Shown here in pieces: positions 39,998-49,834 of a DNA stretch of 64,000 bases; position 1 is the first letter of the stretch; the number at the start of each line of letters is the position of its first letter. Source of the DNA: Mangrovibacter plantisponsor (lineage in GTDB: Bacteria > Pseudomonadota > Gammaproteobacteria > Enterobacterales > Enterobacteriaceae); contig NZ_QGTS01000010.1 in NCBI RefSeq assembly GCF_003182475.1, positions 62,001-126,000 of the forward strand, written 5' to 3'. The notes beneath the pieces were generated by a model that saw nothing but the letters and a program-made list of their open reading frames with translations, had not been told where the DNA came from and searched no databases. A program made the translations under genes and the position numbers.

Positions 39998-41470
39998 ATG
40001 ACGATTCGCCATTGCGTCGCGGTTGACCTGGGCGCCTCAAGTGGCCGGGTAATGCTGGCAACTTACGACAACATTCAGCGCCAGGTGGCGTTAACAGAAA
40101 TTCACCGCTTTACTAATTGCCTGAAAGCGGTTGATGGCTTTGACACCTGGGATGTGGATAAGCTGGAACAGGAAATTCGCACAGGCCTGCAACAAGTCTG
40201 CGACCGCGGCATTACCGTAGACAGCATTGGCATTGATACCTGGGGCGTGGATTTTGTCCTGATTGACGCCAACGGCCAGCGGGTTGGCCTGCCGGTTTCC
40301 TACCGTGACAGCCGCACAGATGGCGTGATGGCCGGAGCATTCCATACTCTGGGTAAAGAAGCTATCTACCGCAAAACCGGCATCCAGTTTCTGCCATTCA
40401 ATACGCTGTACCAACTAAGAGCACTGGCTGAACAACAACCGGAACTGCAGGACAAGGTAGCCCATGCCTTACTGATCCCCGATTACCTGGCGTTTCGCCT
40501 TACCGGCAACCTCAACTGGGAATACACCAACGCCACAACTACACAGCTGGTGAATATCAACACCGATAACTGGGACCAGGAACTACTGGACTGGGCAGGT
40601 GTGCCAGCCCACTGGTTTGGCGCACCCACACACCCCGGCAACCTGATTGGCTACTGGGTGTGCCGCGAAGGGAAACGTATTCCGCTGGTTTCTGTCGCCA
40701 CTCATGATACAGCCAGCGCAGTGCTTGCTGTGCCGCTGCAAAGCAAAAACGCCGCATGGATTTCGTCTGGCACCTGGTCTCTGATGGGCTTTGAAAGCCG
40801 TCGCCCCTGGACCAACCCGGCAGCACTGGCCGCAAACATCACCAATGAAGGCGGTGCTGAAGGGCGCTACCGGGTGCTGAAAAACATTATGGGCCTGTGG
40901 TTACTGCAACGAATCTGCCGTGAATACCAGGTTACTGATTTACCAGGCCTGATTGAGCGGGCAAAAGCGCTCCCCGCCTGCCGCTCGCTAATAAACCCTA
41001 ACGATGACCGCTTTATCAACCCGGACAATATGGGGCGGGAAATTCAGGCCGCCTGCCGGGAAACCCACCAGGCGATTCCGGAAGATGATGCTCAACTGGC
41101 GCGCTGCATTTTCGACAGCCTGGCGTTGCTCTACGCAGATACCCTGCGTGAACTGGCTCACCTGCGCAACCGCCCGTTCGATGCACTGCATATTGTTGGC
41201 GGTGGCAGCCAGAACCATTTCCTTAACCAGCTTTGTGCTGACGCCTGCGGCATACCTGTTATCGCTGGCCCAACAGAAGCCTCGACTCTGGGCAATATCG
41301 GCTGCCAGCTCATGGCGCTGGATGACATCCACGATGTCGATGACTTCCGCTATGTGGTGTTCAGCAGCCAACCACTTATCCATTTTCAACCCGATTCAGA
41401 CAGTGAAATTGCCCGCTATGTCGCGCAGTTTCCACAACAACTTCAACCGAATAAGGAGCTTTGCGCATGA
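39998..41470 (+). CDS. rhaB: rhamnulokinase RhaB
   Basis: 490 residues (489 in E. coli). FGGY-family sugar kinase that phosphorylates L-rhamnulose. The N-terminal ATPase motif is [15 protein letters not shown], and the C-terminal nucleotide site includes [15 protein letters not shown]. First gene of the rhamnose catabolic operon. Its stop overlaps the rhaA ATG (ATGA). Confidence 0.98.
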   Translation: MTIRHCVAVDLGASSGRVMLATYDNIQRQVALTEIHRFTNCLKAVDGFDTWDVDKLEQEIRTGLQQVCDRGITVDSIGIDTWGVDFVLIDANGQRVGLPVSYRDSRTDGVMAGAFHTLGKEAIYRKTGIQFLPFNTLYQLRALAEQQPELQDKVAHALLIPDYLAFRLTGNLNWEYTNATTTQLVNINTDNWDQELLDWAGVPAHWFGAPTHPGNLIGYWVCREGKRIPLVSVATHDTASAVLAVPLQSKNAAWISSGTWSLMGFESRRPWTNPAALAANITNEGGAEGRYRVLKNIMGLWLLQRICREYQVTDLPGLIERAKALPACRSLINPNDDRFINPDNMGREIQAACRETHQAIPEDDAQLARCIFDSLALLYADTLRELAHLRNRPFDALHIVGGGSQNHFLNQLCADACGIPVIAGPTEASTLGNIGCQLMALDDIHDVDDFRYVVFSSQPLIHFQPDSDSEIARYVAQFPQQLQPNKELCA

Positions 41471-42723
41471 GCACTCAACTTGATCAAGCCTGGGAACTGG
41501 CAAAACAACGCTTTGCTGCAGCGGGTGTGGATGCTGAAAAAGCCCTGCAACAACTGGACCGCCTGCCTGTTTCCATGCACTGCTGGCAGGGCGATGATGT
41601 CGTGGGTTTTGAAAACCCTGAAGGCGCGCTGACTGGCGGCATTCAGGCCACCGGTAATTACCCCGGAAAAGCACGCACCGCCGAAGAATTACGGGCTGAT
41701 TTAGAGCAAGCGATGAGCCTGATCCCTGGGCCAAAACGCCTGAATTTGCACGCTATTTATCTGGAATCGGCAACACCTGTTGAACGCGATGAGATAAAAC
41801 CAGAACATTTCGCCAACTGGGTGAACTGGGCGAAAGCGCAAAAACTGGGGCTGGATTTTAACCCCACCTGCTTCTCGCACCCGCTGAGTGCAGATGGCTT
41901 TACGCTGTCACACCCGGACGACAAAATCCGCCAGTTCTGGATTGATCACTGCAAAGCCAGCCGCCGTATTTCCGCCTATTTTGGCGAACAGTTGGGCACA
42001 CCATCTGTGATGAATATCTGGATCCCGGATGGCATGAAAGACATCACGGTAGACCGCCTCGCCCCACGCCAGCGTTTACTGGCCGCGCTGGATGAAATCA
42101 TCAGCGAAAAACTCAACCCGGCTCACCATATCGACGCAGTGGAAAGCAAACTGTTCGGTATTGGCGCAGAAAGTTACACCGTGGGCTCCAGCGAGTTCTA
42201 CATGGGTTACGCCACCAGCCGCCAGACCGCACTGTGCCTGGATGCCGGCCACTTCCACCCAACTGAAGTTATCTCCGACAAAATCTCCGCCGCCATGTTG
42301 TATGTGCCACGCCTGTTACTGCACGTCAGCCGCCCGGTACGCTGGGACAGCGACCACGTGGTGCTGCTCGATGATGAAACCCAGGCCATCGCCAGTGAAA
42401 TTGTACGCAACGACTTGTTCGACCGCGTACACATTGGCCTCGATTTCTTTGATGCCTCGATTAACCGTATCGCCGCCTGGGTGATTGGCACCCGCAATAT
42501 GAAAAAAGCCCTGTTGCGCGCCTTACTGGAACCTACAGCCAAACTGCGCCAGTTAGAGCTGGAAGGCGACTATACAGCGCGCCTGGCTCTGCTCGAAGAG
42601 CAAAAATCGCTGCCATGGCAGGCAGTCTGGGAACGTTATTGCCAGCAACACGATACCCCGGCTGATGCCTCCTGGCTCACCACCGTTCGCCATTATGAAA
42701 ACGACGTTTTACGTCAACGCTAA
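41467..42723 (+). CDS. rhaA: L-rhamnose isomerase RhaA
   Basis: 418 residues (419 in E. coli). Metal-dependent conversion of L-rhamnose to L-rhamnulose. [13 protein letters not shown], the metal-site stretch [19 protein letters not shown], and [19 protein letters not shown] are almost identical to E. coli. The ATG at 41467 is preceded by AAGGAG and coupled to rhaB. Confidence 0.98.
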   Translation: MSTQLDQAWELAKQRFAAAGVDAEKALQQLDRLPVSMHCWQGDDVVGFENPEGALTGGIQATGNYPGKARTAEELRADLEQAMSLIPGPKRLNLHAIYLESATPVERDEIKPEHFANWVNWAKAQKLGLDFNPTCFSHPLSADGFTLSHPDDKIRQFWIDHCKASRRISAYFGEQLGTPSVMNIWIPDGMKDITVDRLAPRQRLLAALDEIISEKLNPAHHIDAVESKLFGIGAESYTVGSSEFYMGYATSRQTALCLDAGHFHPTEVISDKISAAMLYVPRLLLHVSRPVRWDSDHVVLLDDETQAIASEIVRNDLFDRVHIGLDFFDASINRIAAWVIGTRNMKKALLRALLEPTAKLRQLELEGDYTARLALLEEQKSLPWQAVWERYCQQHDTPADASWLTTVRHYENDVLRQR

Positions 42724-42732
42724 GGAGTTCAC

Positions 42733-43557
42733 ATGCAATCTATTCTTTCTTCCTGGTTTGTTACCGGAATGGTTAAAGCCACCAGTGATATGTGGCTCAA
42801 AGGCTGGGATGAGCGTAATGGCGGCAATATCAGCCTGCGTGTGGACGCTAAGGATGCAGAAGCTTACCGCAGTGATTTCTATGCAGAACCACGCTGCGAA
42901 GAGCTGACTCAGCCGGCGAAAGAACTGGCAGGATGCTGGTTCCTGGTCACTGGCTCCGGCAAATTCTTCCGTAATGTACAGGTTGACCCGGCAGCGAATC
43001 TGGTGCTGCTGCGCATTACCGATGACGGCATGGCTTACCACATTCACTGGGGCCTGAGTGAAGGCGGGCTGCCCACCTCTGAACTGGCCGCGCACCTGCA
43101 ATCTCATGCCGTGCGTAAACAGCTTTCAGGTGGCCGTGACCGGGTAATCATGCATTGCCACGCCACTAATCTGATTGCCCTGACTTATGTTCTGCCGCTC
43201 AATGCTGCCAGCTTTACCCGCAAATTGTGGGAAGGCAGCACAGAATGCCTGGTGGTGTTCCCGGACGGCATCGGCATTGTGCCATGGATGGTGCCTGGCA
43301 CAGATGGCATTGGCAGTGCTACTGCAGAACAAATGAAATCTCACAGCCTGGTGCTGTGGCCGCACCACGGCGTCTTCGGTACCGGGTCTGATTTAGACGA
43401 AGCATTCGGTTTGATAGATACCGCAGAGAAATCTTCGCAAATTCTGGTGAAAGTATTGTCGATGGGCGGAATGCAACAAACCATCACCACAGAACAACTG
43501 ATAGCCCTTGGCAAACGCTTTGGCGTCACGCCAATGGCCGAAGCCCTTAATGCGTAA
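42733..43557 (+). CDS. rhaD: rhamnulose-1-phosphate aldolase RhaD
   Basis: 274 residues, the E. coli length. Zinc class-II aldolase that cleaves L-rhamnulose 1-phosphate to DHAP and L-lactaldehyde. Zinc ligands HCHATNL and the later WPHHGVFG are visible, with [10 protein letters not shown] at the active-site entrance. It starts 9 bp after rhaA, with TAAGGAG overlapping the rhaA stop. Confidence 0.98.
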   Translation: MQSILSSWFVTGMVKATSDMWLKGWDERNGGNISLRVDAKDAEAYRSDFYAEPRCEELTQPAKELAGCWFLVTGSGKFFRNVQVDPAANLVLLRITDDGMAYHIHWGLSEGGLPTSELAAHLQSHAVRKQLSGGRDRVIMHCHATNLIALTYVLPLNAASFTRKLWEGSTECLVVFPDGIGIVPWMVPGTDGIGSATAEQMKSHSLVLWPHHGVFGTGSDLDEAFGLIDTAEKSSQILVKVLSMGGMQQTITTEQLIALGKRFGVTPMAEALNA

Positions 43558-43568
43558 GGAGCACAATC

Positions 43569-44717
43569 ATGAGTTTTATGCTGGCATTACCCAAAATCAG
43601 TCTGCATGGTGCAGGTGCGATTGGGGACATGGTCAATATGGTGTCAGGAAAACAGTGGGGTAAAGCGCTGATAGTCACTGACGGGCAACTGGTGAAACTG
43701 GGCCTGCTCGATTCCCTGTTCGCCGCCATGAAACACCACAATATGGAATACCATTTATTCGATGCGGTATTCCCTAACCCAACAGAAGCACTGGTACAAC
43801 AAGGCTTCAAAGCGTTCCGGGACGCAAAATGTAATTTTATTATCGCCTTTGGCGGCGGCAGCCCAATTGATACCGCCAAAGCCATTAAAATTTTGACTGC
43901 CAACCCGGCACCTTCGACCAATTACTCCGGGGTAGGCAAAGTGAAAAACCCGGGCGTTCATCTGGTGGCAATCAACACCACCGCAGGTACTGCCGCTGAA
44001 ATGACCAGCAACGCGGTGATTATCAACAGTGAACGCAAAGTCAAAGAAGTGATTATCGACCCGAATATCATTCCGGATATCGCTGTGGATGATGCCAGCG
44101 TGATGCTCAACATTCCGGCATCGGTTACCGCCGCTACCGGGATGGATGCGCTGACCCACGCCATTGAAGCCTATGTGTCGATTGGCGCACACCCACTGAC
44201 AGACGCCAATGCGCTGGAAGCGATTCGCCTGATCAGCACCTGGTTGCCAAAAGCAGTTGATAACGGCAAAGACCTGGAAGCCCGGGAAATGATGGCCTAT
44301 GGCCAGTACCTGGCGGGCATGGCATTTAACAGCGCCGGGCTGGGGCTGGTACATGCACTGGCACACCAGCCAGGCGCAACTCACGACCTGCCACATGGTG
44401 TGTGCAATGCGATTCTTCTGCCTGTCATTGAAAACTTTAACCGCCCGGCGGCCGCAGCCCGTTTTGTGCGCGTTGCCGAAGCCATGGGTGTAAACACTCA
44501 GGGAATGAGTGAAGAGTTAGCCAGTGAGAAAGCGATAGAAGCGATTCGCGAATTGTCTGCCCGCGTTGGCATTCCCACCGGGTTCAGCAAACTGGGTGTT
44601 ACCCAGGAAGATATTGAAGGCTGGCTGGATAAAGCTCTGGCAGACCCTTGTGCGCCGTGTAACCCACGCACCGCGACACGAGAAGAAGTGCGGGCGCTTT
44701 ATCTGGAGGCATTATGA
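43569..44717 (+). CDS. fucO: iron-containing alcohol dehydrogenase, probable lactaldehyde reductase
   Basis: 382-residue group-III (Fe) alcohol dehydrogenase. Nucleotide motif [10 protein letters not shown] (95-104). Metal ligands are Asp193 and His197 in [14 protein letters not shown], then His262 and His276 in [19 protein letters not shown]. It lies inside the rhamnose operon, 11 bp after rhaD and overlapping rhaM, so reduction of L-lactaldehyde to 1,2-propanediol is the likely role. The sequence looks closer to YiaY-type enzymes than to E. coli FucO, so the symbol describes the inferred role. E. coli K-12 has no such gene in its rha operon. Confidence 0.85.
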   Translation: MSFMLALPKISLHGAGAIGDMVNMVSGKQWGKALIVTDGQLVKLGLLDSLFAAMKHHNMEYHLFDAVFPNPTEALVQQGFKAFRDAKCNFIIAFGGGSPIDTAKAIKILTANPAPSTNYSGVGKVKNPGVHLVAINTTAGTAAEMTSNAVIINSERKVKEVIIDPNIIPDIAVDDASVMLNIPASVTAATGMDALTHAIEAYVSIGAHPLTDANALEAIRLISTWLPKAVDNGKDLEAREMMAYGQYLAGMAFNSAGLGLVHALAHQPGATHDLPHGVCNAILLPVIENFNRPAAAARFVRVAEAMGVNTQGMSEELASEKAIEAIRELSARVGIPTGFSKLGVTQEDIEGWLDKALADPCAPCNPRTATREEVRALYLEAL

Positions 44718-45028
44718 TCCGTAAAGCATTTGTTATGCAGGTGAACCCCGATGCACATGAAGAGTATCAACAACGCCATTCGCCGATTTGGCCTGAGCTG
44801 GAAACGGTTCTTAAACAGCACGGTGCTCATCACTATGCTATTTATCTCGATGCTGAGCGCCATCTCCTGTTTGCCACGGTAGAGATTGAATCAGAAGAAC
44901 GTTGGGACGCCGTTGCACAAACTGAGGTTTGCCAGCGGTGGTGGAAGCATATGCGGGATGTAATGCCAACTCACTCAGATAACAGCCCGTTAAGCGATAC
45001 GCTCAAACCGGTGTTTTATTTGCCCTGA
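44714..45028 (+). CDS. rhaM: L-rhamnose mutarotase RhaM
   Basis: 104 residues, the E. coli length. Interconverts alpha and beta anomers of L-rhamnose. [20 protein letters not shown], the His in [13 protein letters not shown], and [13 protein letters not shown] are typical. Its ATG overlaps the dehydrogenase stop by 4 bp. Last gene of the operon; a strong hairpin follows. Confidence 0.97.
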   Translation: MIRKAFVMQVNPDAHEEYQQRHSPIWPELETVLKQHGAHHYAIYLDAERHLLFATVEIESEERWDAVAQTEVCQRWWKHMRDVMPTHSDNSPLSDTLKPVFYLP

Positions 45029-45043
45029 GTGTTCAGGGATAAC

Positions 45044-45073
45044 AACCAGGCCGCACAGTGTTGCGGCCTGGTT
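45044..45073. terminator. bidirectional terminator rhaM / grxB
   Basis: An 11-bp perfect stem (AACCAGGCCGC with GCGGCCTGGTT) and an 8-nt loop lie between convergent rhaM and grxB. Confidence 0.8.
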
Positions 45074-45083
45074 GCGTTGGGCG

Positions 45084-45719
45084 TTATATGGCCTGCTCAG
45101 TCAGCAGGCTGACACCTGTTGCACCCGCAACACGAGCCAGGTAGGCCTGCACCTGGTCACCAAAGTGGATATTTTTTACAATGGTCAGGCTGCGCAATAC
45201 CGGGAACAGAATAAAATCAGTAACATCAATGGTGTCACGTTCAGCAACCAGTGGTTCAAGTGCAGCCAGTTGAGGCTCCACATCTGCCAGTAACGCGGGT
45301 GTATCAGCAATCAGTTGCTCCAGGTCGCCAAATGCTTTTTCTTCACGCAGGCGGTAAGCCTCACGAGCAGCCGGGGTTGCCAGCTCGGCAAAATCACCCT
45401 TAGTAAAACGCGGCACAGCAAGGTTAAACGCGCTTTTTGATACCTGCTTGCACCAGGCTTCTATCGCCGCATCTACCGTTCCCGTTGCCACCTGAGGTGC
45501 CTGCTTGCTGTCAAGATAGTGCACAATATCCATACTTTCTGGCATATAACTGCCATCTTCTTTTTGCAAAATAGGCACCACTTTGCGCCCCACCATGCGG
45601 GTTGGGGTTTCAGCATCGCCTTCCATAATGATATCGATATCGACGGGCAAACTTTTCAGCCCGACAATCATCTGCGCACGCAAACAAAACGGACAATGTT
45701 GGTAAATAAAAAGCTTCAT
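45084..45719 (-). CDS. grxB: glutaredoxin 2
   Basis: 211 residues. Atypical GST-fold glutaredoxin with the redox pair Cys9-Pro-Phe-Cys12, the glutathione-binding ETPTRMVGRKVVPILQK, and YMPESMDIVHYLD. Reduces disulfides and mixed glutathione disulfides. E. coli grxB maps far away (near 24 min), so its place beside the rha operon is unusual. The ATG at 45719 aligns with E. coli MKLYIYDHC. The 120 bp upstream hold its promoter, then the inverted repeat cluster begins. Confidence 0.95.
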   Translation of the reverse strand: MKLFIYQHCPFCLRAQMIVGLKSLPVDIDIIMEGDAETPTRMVGRKVVPILQKEDGSYMPESMDIVHYLDSKQAPQVATGTVDAAIEAWCKQVSKSAFNLAVPRFTKGDFAELATPAAREAYRLREEKAFGDLEQLIADTPALLADVEPQLAALEPLVAERDTIDVTDFILFPVLRSLTIVKNIHFGDQVQAYLARVAGATGVSLLTEQAI

Positions 45720-45841
45720 AACTCGCCTCACAAAACAGAATCAGGTATATGGCCGGAAAGGCCAGAGAGACAGAACGCAAACAAGAATCAGTTAGCAATC
45801 TAACCATTGTGGGGCAGGAAGCAGGGGGATGTAAAGGACCC

Positions 45842-46264
45842 ACCAGGCACGCCTCAACGATTCAGAGGCCACACCCCACACCCGCCTGTAATATCTCAGC
45901 AAAAAACATCAAAAAGACGTACCGGGTACAGAACCCACAGCCACACCTGACAGCACAAAAATCCCTGCTACTTGCAGCGAGGCCTGTTCGCGTAAGACCG
46001 GTGAACCGCAGAAAGGAAGACAAGGTTATTCCGCCCGGACGGCGGAATAAGGCGAACCGAGGCATGGATGCCGAGTCGAGCCGGCCGCAGGCTGACTGCC
46101 CGGAGGTGAACGCAGTGCGCAGCACCGGTCGCCCGCGAAAACGGGGATTGCAAAGGGGCGAGCCCCCTTTAGCCCGTTCACTGGCTGTGAAGCCACATTA
46201 ACTACATCACTTCCGGTGAACGGAAACAACCACACTGCAAGTGAACGGAACTTTCACCACACTG
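45842..46264 (-). repeat. long repeat unit B1 (truncated, minus strand)
   Basis: Reverse-orientation copy of the A-type repeat with core 1 and the linker complete; it stops just inside core 2 (GCACGCCTCAACGA), 123 bp before the grxB start. The linker is the GAGATATTACAGG allele, as in A2, and even shares CCTCTGAATCG with A2. Core 1 differs at a few bases, for example a GGGGCGAG spacer shortened by one G. Confidence 0.88.
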
Positions 46265-46920
46265 ACACAGTAATCTGCCTGTACTGAGCAAATTGCGCGC
46301 CGTGGTAACCACACTGCTTTCTCTCACCACCAGCGCCCGGCGCCCGCAGGGGGCACTGGCCCCCTGCCCCCCCTTTTGTGGCCGGCAAAATCGCCGCTGC
46401 GCGGACATTCGGCTTACCCCGGCGGCCTGTTCGGGTACCGCTCCGAGTCGGCTTCCTGCCTCCCGTCGCTCTGCCTGCGTCCTGCAGGCAGCCCCGGCCC
46501 GCCAGGCACGCCTCAACGATTTAGAGGCCACACCCCACACCCGCCTGTATGCTCACAGCAAAAAACATCAAAAAGATCTACCGGGCACAGGACTTACAGC
46601 CACTCAACACAACACAACAAAACAGTTACTCGCAGCGAGGGTTGTATCGCGTAAGACCGGGGAACCGGAGAAAGGAAGACAAGGTTATTCCGCCCGGATG
46701 GCGGAATAAGGCGAACCGAGGCAGGGATGCCGAGTCGAGCCGGCCGCAGGCTGACTGCCCGGAGGTGAACGCAGTGCGCAGCACCGGTCGCCCGCGAAAA
46801 CGGGGATTGCAAAGGGGGCGAGCCCCCTTTAGCCCGTTCACTGGCAGTGAAGCCACATTAACCACATCACTTCAGGTGAACGGAATAGTCACACCAGCCC
46901 GAGTGAACGGAACACTCACC
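46265..46920 (-). repeat. long repeat unit B2 (about 656 bp, minus strand)
   Basis: Complete reverse-orientation copy in tandem with B1. Linker allele CTGTGAGCATAC, as in A1, with ATACAACCCTCGCTGC and TTGAGTGGCTGTAAG also shared with A1. Iterons GTGAACGGAA sit at its edges (46876-46885 and 46903-46912 on the left; 46216-46250 at the B1 junction). Its outer edge coincides with the stop codon of the acetyltransferase gene. Confidence 0.9.
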
Positions 46921-47338
46921 CAACCAGCGACCTGGTTAAATAATGCCGCTGCTGCCCGGTATGCGGATAATTATCCAGCGACATTTGCAATACAAAACCT
47001 TGCTTCTGATAAAAACCGAGCGCCTGAAAACTGAACGTATCCACCAGTAAATACCGGCTCCCACGCTCAACTGCTATCTCTTCCGCAGCAGCAACTAAAC
47101 GCCCGCCTAATCCTGTTCCACGCAGCGACTCTCCCACCCACAAAAATTCAATCGACAACCATTCACCTTGTTGTTTACCACTAATCCCGGCCTGAATAAC
47201 GCCCTGTTCATCGGTATCAAATACTGCAAAAGGGCGAAACATCTCCGGTTCAACAAACTGAATATTGTAAGAACGTAATCCCCCAGTCAGTTGCGCGATT
47301 TGTTGCTCAGTGGGTGTATCGGTTTTTACTAAAGCCAT
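46916..47338 (-). CDS. GNAT-family N-acetyltransferase
   Basis: 140 residues. GNAT core with the acetyl-CoA loop LRGTGLGGRLVAAAEEIA (pattern R/Q-x-x-G-x-G/A), YLLVDTFSFQALGFYQKQGF typical of motif B, and a C-terminal beta strand. The acceptor is unknown. The start has AGGAGG 6 bp upstream. It is isolated between repeat copies B3 and B2, and its TGA stop lies in the first bases of B2. I do not recognise an E. coli counterpart at this place. Confidence 0.85.
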   Translation of the reverse strand: MALVKTDTPTEQQIAQLTGGLRSYNIQFVEPEMFRPFAVFDTDEQGVIQAGISGKQQGEWLSIEFLWVGESLRGTGLGGRLVAAAEEIAVERGSRYLLVDTFSFQALGFYQKQGFVLQMSLDNYPHTGQQRHYLTRSLVG

Positions 47339-47495
47339 GGGTATTCCTCCTGAATATTTTCCCGAAAAATAAAACGCCTGATAAGTAAATCAAACAAACA
47401 AAGCACTCCGCAACATCAGGAAAAAGAAACAGATACATAGATTCATGAATATATAAGAAACAACAGCTGGCACCAGCTCACAGTCCACCTTTTCC
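47339..47495. promoter_or_regulatory. promoter region of the acetyltransferase gene
   Basis: 157 AT-rich bases between the gene start and repeat copy B3. No specific site recognised. Confidence 0.35.
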
Positions 47496-47932
47496 GCCTG
47501 TAAGCTCCAGCAGAACACAAAGAAAACAGACCACATCCAGAACCCGCAGCTACACCAAACCACACAAGAAAACAGCTACTTGCAGCGAGGCCTGCTCGCG
47601 TAAGACCGGTGAACCGCAGAAAGGAAGACAAGGTTATTCCGCCCGGACGGCGGAATAAGGCGAACCGAGGCATGGATGCCGAGTCGAGCCGGCCGCAGGC
47701 TGACTGCCCGGAGGTGAACGCAGTGCGCAGCACCGGTTGCCCGCGAAAACGGGGATTGCAAAGGGGGCGAGCCCCCTTTCGCCCGTTCACAGGCTGTGAA
47801 GCCACATTAACCACTCCACTGGAAGTGAACGGAAACAACCACACATGACACTATGCAAAGTGAACGGAAACAACCACACTACAAGTAAACGGAATAGTCA
47901 CACCAGCCCGAGGGAACGGAACACTCACCCCA
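47496..47932 (-). repeat. long repeat unit B3 (truncated, minus strand)
   Basis: Core 1 plus a divergent third linker type; core 2 is missing. Core 1 is well conserved (hairpins GCCCCC/GGGGGC and ATTCCGCC/GGCGGAAT). GTGAACGGAA iterons lie at 47825-47834 and 47860-47869, plus two degenerate ones up to 47930. The outer edge overlaps the stop codon of the methyltransferase gene. Confidence 0.85.
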
Positions 47933-48731
47933 AATAAACCCTCAACCGCCGCAACGAATACACCGGAACAAAAGGAAACAACACCGGCACCTGGCTCACC
48001 CACACCTGGTACTCAGGGTCATCCCCATAACGCGATCCTTGCTTCAGCTCCAGCCTGCGAGCCGACCCAAGCATAATCAGAAAAATACAAATAAAACCAA
48101 CCAGAACGACACCCCAGCTCAGCACTGTGTGGTACACCCCCACACCAGCAATCACATTTCCCAACCAGAACAGAATCTCTCCCAAATAGTTCGGGTAACG
48201 ACACCAGCAGTAAACACCCCGGTGCACAAATTTGTTCGGTGCTCGCTTTTTACTGGCCGATTTCTGCCAGTCTGCTGTTATCTCCAGCCCCAGCCCTGCT
48301 GCCATAACCACTACACCAGGCCAAAGTAGCGGCGTATCGCCAGCCAGTAAAACAAACAGTAATGGCGCCGCCATTGCAACATACAACGCACTCACACTAA
48401 ACCAAATCCCCAGCCTGGCCGGGCTGGTAATATGCGCACTCCGCGCTTTGGAGGCTTCAAGCTCCCGGGCAAAACTGGCTGAACGTTCCCGGGCAATCAA
48501 ATACCCTGAAAGCCGCAAACCATACAGGCACAATAAACCCGCCTGCAACCAGGAACCGGCTGCTGAAGGCGGTGCCGCCCACGCAAACCACACCGCCAGC
48601 GCACTGACAGACGCACCGTAACCAATACTGATAAACCAGTCTGTCCGCAAAAAGCCCAATGCAGAAATCAATAAACACAGCCCAAAACCAACCGCGAGGT
48701 CAGGCCAGGGAAGGTTGAACCATTGCACCAT
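47925..48731 (-). CDS. membrane protein, DUF1295 / isoprenylcysteine methyltransferase-like
   Basis: 268 residues with about seven hydrophobic helices. The C-terminal signature RGVYCWCRYPNYLGEILFWLG fits the DUF1295/steroid 5-alpha-reductase and ICMT-like membrane methyltransferase group (R-x-P-N-Y-x-G-E). Substrate unknown. The ATG at 48731 (MVQWFNLPWPDLAVG) begins the first helix; the frame opens to 48797. Its TGA stop is in the first bases of repeat B3. It follows fdhD on the same strand at about 106 bp. Confidence 0.82.
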   Translation of the reverse strand: MVQWFNLPWPDLAVGFGLCLLISALGFLRTDWFISIGYGASVSALAVWFAWAAPPSAAGSWLQAGLLCLYGLRLSGYLIARERSASFARELEASKARSAHITSPARLGIWFSVSALYVAMAAPLLFVLLAGDTPLLWPGVVVMAAGLGLEITADWQKSASKKRAPNKFVHRGVYCWCRYPNYLGEILFWLGNVIAGVGVYHTVLSWGVVLVGFICIFLIMLGSARRLELKQGSRYGDDPEYQVWVSQVPVLFPFVPVYSLRRLRVYLG

Positions 48732-48837
48732 AGTGATATTGCCCCGTATGCAGAAACCCGGCCGGTGGCGGGGTTCTGGCATTATGACAACAACCAAAAA
48801 AAGAAAGGATCAGACTGTGGGATAAAAAGGGTCGTGA

Positions 48838-49671
48838 CTACTCCACAGCAACTAACCGTTGCGGATGGGTATACACCGTAGCACGACCGGGCTTACTGAA
48901 CCCCACCAGCGTCAGATTACAGCGTTCTGCCACTTCAACGGCCAGTGTGGTTGCTGCAGAAACAGCAAACAAAATCTCCACACCGCACATGGCTGATTTT
49001 TGCACCATCTCGTAACTGGCCCGGCTGGACACCAGCACCGCGCCCTGTGGCCAGTGCTCACGGCTGCGGCGCCCCAGCAGTTTATCCAGCGCCACATGGC
49101 GGCCCACATCTTCGTGCCCGCCAGCCAGAACGCCATCCGGCATCATCCACGCGGCAACATGAGTACAGCCAGTTAGCTGCCCTACTGGCTGGAACGCTTT
49201 CAGCCCACCAAGCCCGGTATCCAGGTGGCGCAGGTCAAAAGTTTGAGTAAAAGGCAACGGGGTAATCGGTTTACCAATATCATTCAATTGCTCTACACCG
49301 CACACACCACAGCCAGTGCGCCCGGCCAACGCCCGGCGGCGTTCTTTCAACCCCATAAAACGGCGGCTGGAAAGCTCAATCTGGACTTCAAGACCATTGC
49401 AGGATGGCACAACTTCCATGCCATAAATTTCCTGTGAAGTTTCAATAATCCCTTCCGATAAAGAGAAACCAAGGGCAAATAATTCCAGGTCTTTTGGCGA
49501 AGCCATCATCACCACGTGAGAAATGCCGTTGTAAACCAGTGCAACCGGCACTTCTTCTGCCAGCCAGTCAGGTTGCGCATGTGTTAAATCACTGCGTTTC
49601 CATAGTGGGATCTGTCTGGCAGATGAGAGCTCTGCCACATTTTCTGTGTATTCAGCCTTTTCTTTTTTCAC
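48838..49671 (-). CDS. fdhD: formate dehydrogenase accessory sulfurtransferase FdhD
   Basis: 277 residues, the E. coli length. Delivers sulfur from IscS to the molybdenum cofactor of formate dehydrogenases, which is needed for their activity. The sulfur-relay motif GCGVCG (E. coli Cys121/Cys124) and the cofactor-site stretch [17 protein letters not shown] are present. Divergent from fdoG with 163 bp between, as in E. coli. Confidence 0.97.
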   Translation of the reverse strand: MKKEKAEYTENVAELSSARQIPLWKRSDLTHAQPDWLAEEVPVALVYNGISHVVMMASPKDLELFALGFSLSEGIIETSQEIYGMEVVPSCNGLEVQIELSSRRFMGLKERRRALAGRTGCGVCGVEQLNDIGKPITPLPFTQTFDLRHLDTGLGGLKAFQPVGQLTGCTHVAAWMMPDGVLAGGHEDVGRHVALDKLLGRRSREHWPQGAVLVSSRASYEMVQKSAMCGVEILFAVSAATTLAVEVAERCNLTLVGFSKPGRATVYTHPQRLVAVE

Positions 49672-49834
49672 TTTGTATTAACCGTAATAAAACAGCCTTA
49701 GCAACATTATGGTATTCTTTTCAGACTATCCTTGATGGATACAGGGATATTCAACTATTCGCATAGTGTGAACCTTTGCGGCACACACCGCAAAAAAGAA
49801 AATAACCGTGACAATGTCGAACAAGGAGTAAACC

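Noticed and set aside
45749-47848. Equivalent open frames in cluster B
   Set aside because: Reverse-orientation copies of the same spurious frames.
30834-47932. Composite transposon formed by the inverted repeat clusters
   Set aside because: No transposase, terminal inverted repeats or target duplication seen; the enclosed sodA and rha genes are in ordinary enteric order.
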